Origin: Phycisphaeraceae bacterium
GTDB taxonomy: Bacteria > Planctomycetota > Phycisphaerae > Phycisphaerales > UBA1924
Direction of reading: 5' to 3'
DNA: 64,000 bases
Assembly (NCBI GenBank): GCA_019636675.1
Contig: JAHBXC010000003.1
Location: 248,001-312,000, forward strand
Position 1 is the first letter of the stretch, and every line of letters starts with the position of its first letter. The notes under the pieces were generated by a model. The model did no database searches and was not told the origin of the DNA. It saw only the letters and a program-made list of their open reading frames with translations. Made by a program: the position numbers and the translations under genes. Positions 35,824-43,990 of this stretch are shown piece by piece.

Positions 35824-36636
35824 TTAGAGCACCAGCTGCGACCACAGAGGCAGCAGGTTCCCGTCGAGAAGGACGGCGATCACCCCTGCCCGCCCATCCG
35901 GAAGTTCGTAGAGAAGCACACGCGCGTGCAGCACATCATCGCCCGCGGCCTCGGCGCGCAGGCCGAAGGTCGCACGCAGCACGAACAGCTCACCCGTCTG
36001 AAGAAAGAACTCGGCATCATCGGGTGTGAACATCGACATGTACGGGGTGGGTGGGCGACCTTTCGGCGCGCCGGCCGCCTTTGCCGACCATGACGCCACC
36101 CACTCGCGCCCCATCGCCCGCCCCGAGTCCTCGCGTATCGGCGCGAGTGAGACCGACCGGAGGTCCACCCACGCCCATGGCTCTGCCGTTCTGAACCACC
36201 AGAGGGCGAGCGCTCGCGCCTCGCTCTCACCGGTCGCGGGAGCGCGATCGCCGTGAACCGCGGCGCCCTGCCTCGCCATGGACATGAGTTCCTCGTGCCA
36301 CGCGTCCCCGTCGCGCAAGTTGATCATGGCATCGGCGCAGCCCGACATGGACGCGTGCAGATACTCGATCGCGAACGCGACGACCCGGTCGCTGGCCCCA
36401 ACACCGCCCGGCGATCGGCGAGTGAGGCGTGCCGCGAGGACATCCTTTGCTGGCATTGACCTCAGAGTTATCGTGGCGCAGGGTTCGTTCGTCATCGCGA
36501 CGATGTATGTGCGATCCTCACGACCTCGCAGCATCATGACGATCACGAGACCGATGATCACCATCACGACATACGCGGCCACGCGCCGTCGATGACGATA
36601 CCGCCGCGTGCCAGTAATGGCGTTCAGAATGGCCAC
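35824..36636 (-). CDS. Membrane-anchored partner protein, cassette C
   Basis: 270 aa from a GTG overlapping the preceding gene by 13 nt. Basic N terminus (TRRYRHRRR) and one helix at about 20-37 (VAAYVVMVIIGLVIVMML), then an exported domain with a mid helical region (ALALWWFRTAEPWAWVDL) and a C-terminal beta domain (FTPDDAEFFLQTGELFVLRA, LLYELPDGRAGVIAVLLDGN). The match to the A and B partners is weaker and mainly by position, topology and the C-terminal strand order. Confidence 0.72.
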   Translation of the reverse strand: MAILNAITGTRRYRHRRRVAAYVVMVIIGLVIVMMLRGREDRTYIVAMTNEPCATITLRSMPAKDVLAARLTRRSPGGVGASDRVVAFAIEYLHASMSGCADAMINLRDGDAWHEELMSMARQGAAVHGDRAPATGESEARALALWWFRTAEPWAWVDLRSVSLAPIREDSGRAMGREWVASWSAKAAGAPKGRPPTPYMSMFTPDDAEFFLQTGELFVLRATFGLRAEAAGDDVLHARVLLYELPDGRAGVIAVLLDGNLLPLWSQLVL

Positions 36637-37046
36637 TCAGAACCCCGGCAACGGTGTTCCTGCCGAATGAAGACACCGTTGACCCAGATGTTGTAGACGG
36701 CGCCGACCTCGGCGCTCCCGCAGCACATCGAGTAGCGAAGACTCGGGCCGAAGGCGCCGCCGCTCAGAACATTGAACCATCCGATCTGGAAGGGGTTCGC
36801 GGGGCACGGGTGCGTGAAGGTCGCGGAGCTGCAAGACGTCCACGCCCAGATATATCCAGCCGGCGAGCCGATCTGTCCGCCCCCACCCTCGTCATTCCCG
36901 CTCGGCCCGCTTCCGTAGTACGGCTGGCATTGCTGACCGGCGTCCATGTCCATGAGGTAGATCGGGCCGTCCTGCGCCGAAAGCGAAGCTCCGATACCGG
37001 CGATGGTCGCGACGACCATGCAACGAAGTGAAACTGGTCGTGACAT
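36624..37046 (-). CDS. Six-cysteine secreted protein, cassette C
   Basis: 140 aa. Signal peptide ending GASLSA-QD. Six Cys (QQC, TSC, HPC, an adjacent CC in YSMCCGS, HRC) with GYIWAWTSC and YNIWVNGVFI as aromatic strands. Same cysteine and aromatic order as the cassette B protein at 34515. Placed 31 nt after the cassette C pseudopilin and overlapping the membrane partner by 13 nt. Confidence 0.76.
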   Translation of the reverse strand: MSRPVSLRCMVVATIAGIGASLSAQDGPIYLMDMDAGQQCQPYYGSGPSGNDEGGGGQIGSPAGYIWAWTSCSSATFTHPCPANPFQIGWFNVLSGGAFGPSLRYSMCCGSAEVGAVYNIWVNGVFIRQEHRCRGSEWPF

Positions 37047-37077
37047 GGACAGACTCCTTCGCGTTGAAGAGGATTTC

Positions 37078-37827
37078 TCACTGGTTCACAAAGTCTCTTC
37101 CCATGATTCCGAGAGGCGTGTCCTCGAACGGTCTCTCGGCGCAGCGCGACCCTGGAAGCGTGATCGCGCCGGCGGCAGGCACGGGTCTCGCCGCCCCATC
37201 GACGGTCACGAGCGAGACGCCTGGCTCGTTCCTTGTCGGATCTGTCACCTGCCCACTATGGAAGAGCAGGACCTTCGAGGAGGGGAACGCGGCCTCGCTC
37301 CAACGCACCGGCCGGAACACGCTATTGCCGAGGCGCGAACCGCAGTCGGGGGTGAACCGCTGCGGGTCCATGTACATCGCGTTCGAAACCTTGAACATCG
37401 ATGCCCTGAAATGCAGCGCACCCGGGTACGAGACCATCATCGATTGCAGCCGGACCTCGCTCTCGGGGAGCGGGCGTTCTTCCGCCGGGTGCCATGTCGG
37501 GTATCCCTCTTCCAGCCACGCGCCGAGGGGCCATGTCCAGTACTCGGTCTGCATGGTGTAATGCCCGACGATCGTTCCGGGGCTCGAGCCCGCGCGCAGC
37601 ACGAACGGCGTCCCGGGCGCAGGCAGCCCTTGATTCACAAAGACATCCCGATGCGCAGCGCCCCACTGGAAAAACTGCTGGTGCGTTGATCGAAGGCTCG
37701 TCAGATTGACCGTGTCTTTGCTTGAGCGGAGGGCCCCTCGCAGCGTCGGCAGCAATATGCCCAGCAGGATCGCGAGGACCGCGATCACGACCAGCAACTC
37801 GACGATGGTGACCGCCCTTCGGCGCAT
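37078..37827 (-). CDS. Pseudopilin, cassette C (GRDF family)
   Basis: 249 aa. N terminus RRRA-VTIVELLVVIAVLAILLG, paralog-specific LTSLRSTHQQFFQWGAAHRD, PVRWSEAAFPSSKVLLFHSG and VSLVTVDGAARPVP, C terminus DTPLGIMGRDFVNQ. Preceded by the conserved leader and a 10-C promoter tract. Together with 36624 and 35824 it forms a complete cassette in tandem with cassette B. Confidence 0.88.
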   Translation of the reverse strand: MRRRAVTIVELLVVIAVLAILLGILLPTLRGALRSSKDTVNLTSLRSTHQQFFQWGAAHRDVFVNQGLPAPGTPFVLRAGSSPGTIVGHYTMQTEYWTWPLGAWLEEGYPTWHPAEERPLPESEVRLQSMMVSYPGALHFRASMFKVSNAMYMDPQRFTPDCGSRLGNSVFRPVRWSEAAFPSSKVLLFHSGQVTDPTRNEPGVSLVTVDGAARPVPAAGAITLPGSRCAERPFEDTPLGIMGRDFVNQ

Positions 37828-37857
37828 AACCCGGTTCCCCTACGGTGTTCGAGCCGC

Positions 37858-37886
37858 AATATACCAGAGAACCGGGGGGGGGGCAA
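37858..37886 (-). promoter_or_regulatory. Promoter with 10-C tract, cassette C
   Basis: On the minus strand TTGCCC (37886-37881), C tract of 10 (37883-37874), GGTTCTCTGG, TATATT (37863-37858). Spacer exactly 17 nt, so of the three cassettes this one is predicted to be active. Confidence 0.7.
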
Positions 37887-38007
37887 GCCCTTTCGGGATG
37901 ATCGAAAGAAAGAATCATCGAACCATCTGCGCCGCGGGCGCTGGATGCGCGCAAATTCCTGAAGATACAACGCTTGGCGCGTCGATCCCGGCGCGAAAGC
38001 GTGGTCG

Positions 38008-38685
38008 TCAGCTCGGCAGGTTCTCGAGGTCGCGGTCGAAGCCGGCGATGACGAGTATGTCGTTGACGCCCAGGCGCGACGCGGGCATGGGCACCTCGAC
38101 GACGCGTTCGGGCCTGCCGTCCTTGGCGCCGTGGGCGGCGACGGCGCGCCGGATCGCGACGATGGTGACGCGATATTCCTTGCGCAGTTCGAGCTCGCTG
38201 AGGGCCTTGCCGACCCACTGCTTGGGGGTCATGCGCTGGATGAGGGCGTAGCCGTCGCCGAGTTCGATGTGGTCGATGGTGGTGGGGGCGAGGAGGCGGT
38301 GCGTCCATCGCTCGGCGGACTCGTCCTCGGGCTTGACGACGCCGTCGGCGCCGATGCGCGTGAGGATCTCGGCCTGCATCTGGTTTCCGGCGCGCGAGAC
38401 GACGCGCGTGACGCCGAGGGACTTGAGGAGCGCCGTGGTGAGGGCGTTGGCCTCGAAGTCCTGCCCGATGCCCACGACGGCGCAGTCGACCTGGTCGACG
38501 CCCTGGATGCGCAGGGCCTGCTCGTCGGTCGCGTCGAGGGCGATCGCGAGGGTGACCTTGTCGCGCAGGTCTTCGACGATCTGGCGCGAGCGGTCGATGG
38601 CGATCACCTCGGCGCCCGCGGCGGCGAGGTTGCTCGCGAGGCGCGAGCCGAAGCGTCCGAGACCGATGACGGCGAAGCGGTTCAT
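38008..38685 (-). CDS. trkA: TrkA/KtrA-type potassium uptake regulatory protein
   Basis: 225 aa. The N-terminal RCK domain with nucleotide-binding FAVIGLGRFGSRLASNLAAA and the acidic end of strand two (EVIAIDRS), then an RCK-C domain ending LGVNDILVIAGFDRDLENLP. It is a single-RCK protein, which is the KtrA type rather than the doubled TrkA. Cytoplasmic gating ring for the TrkH/KtrB channel encoded 53 nt upstream on the same strand. Confidence 0.9.
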   Translation of the reverse strand: MNRFAVIGLGRFGSRLASNLAAAGAEVIAIDRSRQIVEDLRDKVTLAIALDATDEQALRIQGVDQVDCAVVGIGQDFEANALTTALLKSLGVTRVVSRAGNQMQAEILTRIGADGVVKPEDESAERWTHRLLAPTTIDHIELGDGYALIQRMTPKQWVGKALSELELRKEYRVTIVAIRRAVAAHGAKDGRPERVVEVPMPASRLGVNDILVIAGFDRDLENLPS

Positions 38686-38738
38686 ATCTGGTCAGCAGGG
38701 TAGCGGGGGACGGGGGGGCGTGCCGGTGCGCACCGGGC

Positions 38739-40505
38739 TCAGGTCATCAGCACGCCCTCGCTGGGATAGGCGTAGCTCGCGCGCTCGCTCTTGCGCACGC
38801 TGGTGAGGGCCGCCAGCACCGCGAGGGGGCCGAGACGACCGAGGAACATCGCGACGACGACGGCGATCTTCCCGGCGTCGCTGAGGGTGGGCGTGATGCC
38901 CATCGAGAGCCCGACGGTCGCGGTCGCCGAGACCGACTCGAAGAGGATCTCTTCGAGCGAGGGCCCCGTGCCGTCGGCGCGGACCTCGGTGACCGAGAGG
39001 ATCGCGACGAGCGTCGCCAGCGTCGCGAGCCCGAGGGTGATGAGAACCGCCGCCTTGCGCACGAGAGCGTCGGGGATTGTGCGCTTGAACGCCTCGGTCG
39101 CGTCGCGCCCTCGCAGGGTGGCGACGACCGTGAGGAACAGCACCGCCGTCGCGACGGTCTTGACGCCCCCCGCCGTCGACGCCGGCCCGCCCCCGATGAA
39201 CATCTGGACGGTGATGGTGAAGCGCGCGAGGGGCCCGAGTTCGGCCGGGTGGATGGTGTCGAACCCTGCGGTTCGCGACGCGATCGCCATGAAGTGCGCG
39301 TCGAGCAGCGCGACGCCCGGGTCCTCGAGTGTCTGGATGTAGTCGCTGATGAAGATCGTGATCCCGCCGACGACATACACCACGAGCGTGGTCACCAGCG
39401 TGAGTTTGGTGTGCAGCGCCAGGCGCACGAGGCGCCCGCCCTTGACCCGCTTGCGCCGGAGCCGGGCCGTGATGACCTGGCGAACGTTGTCGAGCGCCGG
39501 GAAGCCGGTGCCCCCGATGACCACCAGCCCGGCGATCACGGTGTGCGTCGTCCAGTGCAGGCGCAGCGATTCCACGCTGTCGGGCGTGGTCGCGAAGCCG
39601 GCGTTGCAGAACGCCGAGACGGAGAAAAACACGCTGTGGAACAGCCGGTCGCCGAAGGTCGACATGTCGGGCGCGTTGGCCCAGGTCTCGGGCCAGCCGA
39701 AGAACAGGATCGCGGCGCCGATAGCCTCGAACCCGAAAGTGAAGACGACGATGGACGCGAGCACCTTGCGGATGCCCCGGGGCCCGTGCCGGTTCTCGAG
39801 CGAGGAGTCCGACAGCGTCGAGGTCGCGCGCAGCCCCAGCGACGAGCCGATCGCGAGGATGAGCACCGACGCGAACGCCAGCAGGCCCAGCCCGCCCAGC
39901 TGCATCAACACCAGGATCACCGAGTGCCCGAAGCGCGTGAACGCCGTGGGCGTGTCGACCACCACCAGCCCCGTCACGCAGGTCGCGCTGGTCGAGGTGA
40001 ACAACGCGTCGATGAAGCCCAGGCGCTGGCCCTCCGGCGTCGTCGCCGGGAGCATCAGCATCCCTGCGCCGGTGAGGATCACCGATCCGAACCCGCCCAC
40101 GAGCACCAGCGGCGGGGAGACGCCCTTCTCGATGAGCAGCAGCAGGAACCGCACCAGGCGGGCCGCGAGCAGGGCCGCGGCGCACAGCGCCACCGCCTGG
40201 GGGAACGCGATCAGGAAAAGCCCGAGCACGCAGGCGACCAGCTCGATCCGCCCGGCCCGGTCGATGACCTCGGACCGCCCCTCGGCGTCGATCGCGCGCA
40301 CCACCCGGACCACCGCGTAGAGCAGGTACCCGGCCAGCAGGGCGAACTGGACCATCGCGAGCGTTCGCACCGACAGCGGCGGCTCGCGCAGCCCGAACGC
40401 GAGGATGCTCGGCGCGTTGGCGGCGAGCGCCACGACGAGGCGTGTCCAGAACCCTCGCGAGAACGACGCGACGGGCTTCAGGTTGAGCAACTCGCGGGTG
40501 GGCAT
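38739..40505 (-). CDS. trkH: TrkH/KtrB-family potassium transporter
   Basis: 588 aa. Integral membrane K+ channel-like subunit. Four membrane-pore-membrane repeats carry the selectivity-filter glycines in STSATCVTGL, VSAFCNAGF, ASRTAGFDT and SATATVGLSMG, in the expected order. The N-terminal extension of about 110 residues adds further hydrophobic helices. The start ATG at 40505 overlaps the stop of the upstream sigma-like gene (TGATG); reading further upstream in frame gives arginine-rich sequence and is rejected. Pairs with the RCK protein at 38008. Confidence 0.93.
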   Translation of the reverse strand: MPTRELLNLKPVASFSRGFWTRLVVALAANAPSILAFGLREPPLSVRTLAMVQFALLAGYLLYAVVRVVRAIDAEGRSEVIDRAGRIELVACVLGLFLIAFPQAVALCAAALLAARLVRFLLLLIEKGVSPPLVLVGGFGSVILTGAGMLMLPATTPEGQRLGFIDALFTSTSATCVTGLVVVDTPTAFTRFGHSVILVLMQLGGLGLLAFASVLILAIGSSLGLRATSTLSDSSLENRHGPRGIRKVLASIVVFTFGFEAIGAAILFFGWPETWANAPDMSTFGDRLFHSVFFSVSAFCNAGFATTPDSVESLRLHWTTHTVIAGLVVIGGTGFPALDNVRQVITARLRRKRVKGGRLVRLALHTKLTLVTTLVVYVVGGITIFISDYIQTLEDPGVALLDAHFMAIASRTAGFDTIHPAELGPLARFTITVQMFIGGGPASTAGGVKTVATAVLFLTVVATLRGRDATEAFKRTIPDALVRKAAVLITLGLATLATLVAILSVTEVRADGTGPSLEEILFESVSATATVGLSMGITPTLSDAGKIAVVVAMFLGRLGPLAVLAALTSVRKSERASYAYPSEGVLMT

Positions 40506-42220
40506 CAGCGCGCTGGAGGGTACCTTCGGCGAAGCGACGGCGTCGGGTTGAGACCCATCGCTGCGCGAGTGGCCTTGCGGACCCTCGCCCCGCAGGAGGG
40601 GAGCGTCAGCCCGAAGCCGGCGCCGACCTCCTCGAGCGTGAGGGGAGGGCGCCCGTCCAGCCCGAACCGCGCCCAGAGCAGGGCCTCGTCGCTGTCCGGG
40701 GCGTTGTCCGGGGGGCTGTCTGGGGCATGGGAGGCGCGGTCTGTGCCGGTGAGTCGCGGGCCGGGCTCGACGAATCGCCCCCAGGGCGTGGCGTCGCGCG
40801 TCCAGTCGTCGAGGGAGACGGCGCGAGTCCTCGACCGTCGAGCGCCGGCCCGGGGCGTCTCGCGTCGCTCGCGCAGGGCGTCGGTGAGGGCGTGGGTCAG
40901 GGCGACGGCGGCGCGTCCGGCGAGGCGCCCCTTCGCGAAGGGGTCGAAGCGCAGGGCCGCGTCGGCGAGGGCGCGCATCGCCGCCAGGTGCACGGCGCGC
41001 GCGAGGGGGTCGGGCAGGTCGAGCAGCGAGCCGCCCACGCGCTCTTCGATCGCGCCCAGGGCGACGCGCCGCTGGGTGCGCGCGAGTTTGACGACGAGCC
41101 GGTGGGCCCAGCGCAGGTCGGTCTCGGCGCGATCGAGCGCCGCCGCCGAGGGCGAGTGCGCCGGGAGGGAAGCGAGCGTGCGCCGCGCGCGAAAGCGCAG
41201 GAACGCGAGGGCGGTCGCGAGGGTCGCCTCGTCGCGCGGGTCGAGGGGCGGCTGGGCGCGCGCCTCGTCGACGAAGGCGCTCGCGTCGAGCGCCTCGGTC
41301 GCGAGCAGGCCCTCGCGCACGAGGGGAGGCGCGAGGAGGACCTCGTGCGCGTCGTCGCGTTCGAAGGTGGGCGCGACCGGCCCGCGCAGGTCGAAGGCGC
41401 GCAGGCGGACGAGGGTGCGCTCGAGGGCGATGCGCGCGACGGATTCGCGCGTGCGTCCGGTGGCGCTCGCCAGCTCGGCGAGGGGCACGCCGCGACGGTG
41501 CGCGTGCATGAGCGCGTCGCGCCGTCGCTCGTCGACGCCCCGGGCGCGCGGGAAGATCGGGTCGTCGGCGGCGCGGTCGTGGGCGAGCAGGACGCGGCGC
41601 ACGGTCTCTCGCGCGCGCCCGGTGCGCAGCGCGATGCGCTCGGACGCCTGCGTGACCGTGCAGCCGAACCGGGCGCGATACCGGCGCGCGCGCCGGACGA
41701 TCATCGCGCGCTCGTCGCCCGTGGTGCGCCTGAAACCGCCGGCGCGCGCGAGCAGCGCGGGCTGAAGCGTCTCGAACCCCTCGACGGCGCCGGGCGTGAA
41801 CACGATGCGCTCCTCGCCGTCCGCGGCGCGCACGCGGCGCGCGACGAGCCCGCGCCGGCGATAGCGCTCCAGCGTCCGTCGCGAGACGGACCATCGCGCG
41901 CACAGGTCTTCGACGCGCAGCGCCCCGGGCGTTTCGTCCTCTCGCAGGGCGATGGCGCCGCAGATGTGCTCCGCCAGCGCCGACAGCTCGGCGTAGAGCG
42001 CCTCGCCGGCGAACAGCGCGCCCTCCTGGGCGTTCTCGGGCCGGTACCCGGTGAGCCGGTGCACGAGCCAGTGCTCGGCGTACGCGCGCTCCGGGTCGAT
42101 CTCGCGCGCCAGGGCCTCGACCGCCGCCAGCGCCGCGATCGCTCGTGCGCGTGGCGCGAACCGGAACTGCTGCGCCAGCTCGCGCAGCGCCCCCACGCGC
42201 AGGGCGGTCAGACGGGGCAT
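40505..42220 (-). CDS. Diverged sigma-70-like protein with MerR-like HTH
   Basis: 571 aa. Residues about 100-130 (ALRVEDLCARWSVSRRTLER then YRRRGLVARR) form a MerR/Xis-type helix-turn-helix. Further Arg-rich HTH-like repeats follow (LAELASATGRTRESVARIAL). Around 380-460 a region reads like sigma region 2: LRWAHRLVVKLA, LLDLPDPLARAVHLAAMRAL, LRFDPFAKGRLAGRAAVALT. The C-terminal LTLEEVGAGFGLTLPSCGAR resembles the region 4.2 HTH. Key aromatic melting residues of region 2.3 look replaced. Overlaps mqnA by 13 nt and trkH by the TGATG junction. Could be an alternative sigma factor or a DNA-binding derivative. Confidence 0.7.
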   Translation of the reverse strand: MPRLTALRVGALRELAQQFRFAPRARAIAALAAVEALAREIDPERAYAEHWLVHRLTGYRPENAQEGALFAGEALYAELSALAEHICGAIALREDETPGALRVEDLCARWSVSRRTLERYRRRGLVARRVRAADGEERIVFTPGAVEGFETLQPALLARAGGFRRTTGDERAMIVRRARRYRARFGCTVTQASERIALRTGRARETVRRVLLAHDRAADDPIFPRARGVDERRRDALMHAHRRGVPLAELASATGRTRESVARIALERTLVRLRAFDLRGPVAPTFERDDAHEVLLAPPLVREGLLATEALDASAFVDEARAQPPLDPRDEATLATALAFLRFRARRTLASLPAHSPSAAALDRAETDLRWAHRLVVKLARTQRRVALGAIEERVGGSLLDLPDPLARAVHLAAMRALADAALRFDPFAKGRLAGRAAVALTHALTDALRERRETPRAGARRSRTRAVSLDDWTRDATPWGRFVEPGPRLTGTDRASHAPDSPPDNAPDSDEALLWARFGLDGRPPLTLEEVGAGFGLTLPSCGARVRKATRAAMGLNPTPSLRRRYPPAR

Positions 42221-43128
42221 GGCGCGCCCTGGGCGCGCGGCGCGAGCGCCTCGTCGAGCCAGCGCAGACGGCGCACGCCCCCCAGCGCGCCGACGCCCTG
42301 CGCCATCGCGAAGAACCGCTCGACCGCCTCGCGCTCGCGCGGGCCGACCTCGTAGCGCAGCAGGTCGTGCAGATAGGTCTGCGCAAGATCGATCGGCCAC
42401 CCCCGCTCCGGGGCGCGGGTCGAGATCAGCCAGTCCAGACGCGTCGCGTTGTGCCGGCGCTGGCGGTCGAGCGCGATCGCGGCGGCGCGCACGCGCGCCG
42501 ACGACGCGTCGCGCTCCAGGCACGCCCAGACCGCGTAGACGAAGGGCAGCCCGGTGAGCGCCTTCCACGCGTCGCCCAGGTCGAGCTGGTGGGGGTAGCG
42601 GATCGCCGGGGGAGAGTCGGTCACGACCTTGTCCCCGATGAGCAGCATCGCGTCGGGCCACTCGGCCGGCTCGAGCGACTCGCGCTGCGCCATCCGCTCG
42701 CGCGCGTTGAACTCGATGAACTCCGGCTCGATGCCGTGCATCGCTTTGAGCAGGATGCGCAGCAGCGCCACCGAGGTGTGGCTCTCGCTGTCGACGAACA
42801 CGCGTGCGACCTCGCCGATGGGCGTCGCGCTGTAGAGGCGCACGGTCATGGTCGGCCCGTCGCACCCGATCATGCCGCAGGGGATCAGCGCCACGGGCTC
42901 GGGCGAGCGCTGCGCGTCCACCAGCGACAGCAGCGCCACCTCGACCCGCCCCGAGAGCAGGAGGTCGATGAGTCGCGCCGGCGGCGCCGGGACCAGCTCG
43001 ACGCCCCGGGCCTTGTCGAGCCCCTCGATCAGAGGCGAGGTGTTCAGGTACGACACGCAGCCCACGCGCACCGGGTCGGCGTGGTCGATCGCGTGTTCGG
43101 GCGTGGGCGGATCGGTCCGGGTGTTCAT
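42208..43128 (-). CDS. mqnA: Chorismate dehydratase (futalosine pathway)
   Basis: 306 aa from ATG 43128. MqnA converts chorismate to 3-enolpyruvylbenzoate, the first step of menaquinone synthesis by the futalosine route. Characteristic are RVGCVSYLNTSPLIEGL at the N terminus, LSGRVEVALLSLVDAQRS, the VFVDSESHTSVALLRILL segment and LLIGDKVVT. The rest of the pathway is not in the window. First gene of an overlapping trio with the sigma-like gene and trkH. Confidence 0.9.
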   Translation of the reverse strand: MNTRTDPPTPEHAIDHADPVRVGCVSYLNTSPLIEGLDKARGVELVPAPPARLIDLLLSGRVEVALLSLVDAQRSPEPVALIPCGMIGCDGPTMTVRLYSATPIGEVARVFVDSESHTSVALLRILLKAMHGIEPEFIEFNARERMAQRESLEPAEWPDAMLLIGDKVVTDSPPAIRYPHQLDLGDAWKALTGLPFVYAVWACLERDASSARVRAAAIALDRQRRHNATRLDWLISTRAPERGWPIDLAQTYLHDLLRYEVGPREREAVERFFAMAQGVGALGGVRRLRWLDEALAPRAQGAPCPV

Positions 43129-43197
43129 GCGTTGGGAATCGTATGATCCCGCGACTCGGAGACGACCCCACCCGATCCGCACGCTCCGGAGACACGG

Positions 43198-43842
43198 ATG
43201 ACCACCCGGCCCGAACCGCGACAGCCCACGCTCGGACCCCTCGCCCTGATCGGCGGCGGGGGCCACGCGATGGTCGTCGCCGAGGCGGCCCTCGCGCAGG
43301 GGTACGAGCTGCTGGGCTTCTACGACGACGACCCGGGCGCAGGGCTGGGCTCGCTCGCGCCGCTGCTGGGGGGGTTCCACGACTTGGCCGGCATGGGCGA
43401 TTCGCCGCGGATCATCGCCGTCGGCACGGTCGCGACGCGACGCGCGCTGATCGAGTCGCTGCCCGGCCCGTTCCGCACGGTGATCCACCCCTCGGCGATC
43501 GTCTCGCCCTCCGCCGAGCTGGGCGCCGGGGTGTTTGTCGGCCCGCTCGCCGTCGTGCACGCGAGGGCGCGCGTGGGCGACCACGCGATCCTCAACACCG
43601 CGTCGATCGTGGAGCATGACTGCGCGATCGGGGTGAACGTGCACATCGCGCCGACGGCGGCGCTGGGCGGGAATGTGCGCATCGCGCCCGACACGCTGGT
43701 GGGCTTGGGCGCGAAGGTGATCCCCGGGTCGCGCGTCGGGACGCGCAGCGTGGTGGGCGCCGGCAGCGTGGTGCTGGGCGCCGTGGGCGACGACCGCACG
43801 GTCGTGGGCGTGCCTGCGCACGAGACCTCGCGCCGTTCCTGA
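43198..43842 (+). CDS. NeuD/PglD-like sugar O-/N-acyltransferase
   Basis: 214 aa. Rossmann-like N terminus (LALIGGGGHAMVVAEAALAQ, then GFYDDDPGAG) as in NeuD/PglD sugar acyltransferases, followed by left-handed beta-helix hexapeptide turns (AELGAGVFVGPLAVVHARAR, VGDHAILNTASIVEHDC with catalytic His, AALGGNVRIAPDTLVGLGAK). It ends TVVGVPAHE. Acetylates a nucleotide-activated or glycan sugar in surface polysaccharide synthesis; exact substrate unknown. Divergent from mqnA with 69 nt between. Confidence 0.88.
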   Translation: MTTRPEPRQPTLGPLALIGGGGHAMVVAEAALAQGYELLGFYDDDPGAGLGSLAPLLGGFHDLAGMGDSPRIIAVGTVATRRALIESLPGPFRTVIHPSAIVSPSAELGAGVFVGPLAVVHARARVGDHAILNTASIVEHDCAIGVNVHIAPTAALGGNVRIAPDTLVGLGAKVIPGSRVGTRSVVGAGSVVLGAVGDDRTVVGVPAHETSRRS

Positions 43843-43857
43843 TGGAAAAATGACAAG

Positions 43858-43902
43858 CCGCGGCATCCTGGCCGCGGCCGTGTAGCGGAGCGCTCCGTTT
43901 TT
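43858..43902 (+). terminator. Terminator region after the acyltransferase
   Basis: Two stems: GCCGCGGC-ATCCTG-GCCGCGGC (43858-43879), then CGGAG-CG-CTCCG followed by TTTTT (43886-43902). The second has the classical U-tail and starts 44 nt past the stop. Confidence 0.75.
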
Positions 43903-43990
43903 CGAAATAGCGCTGGGTAGTGCCCCTTAGAAGGGCGGAATGCCCGACGCTCGTCGACTGCGCGCACGAGCGAGAGGTTTGCCTCCGCGC

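Noticed and set aside
40506..42386. Extension of the trkH frame to a 1215-residue fusion
   Set aside because: Upstream of 40505 the frame is Arg/Ala-rich shadow of the sigma-like gene. The ATG at 40505 overlaps that gene's stop and starts a proper TrkH N terminus.
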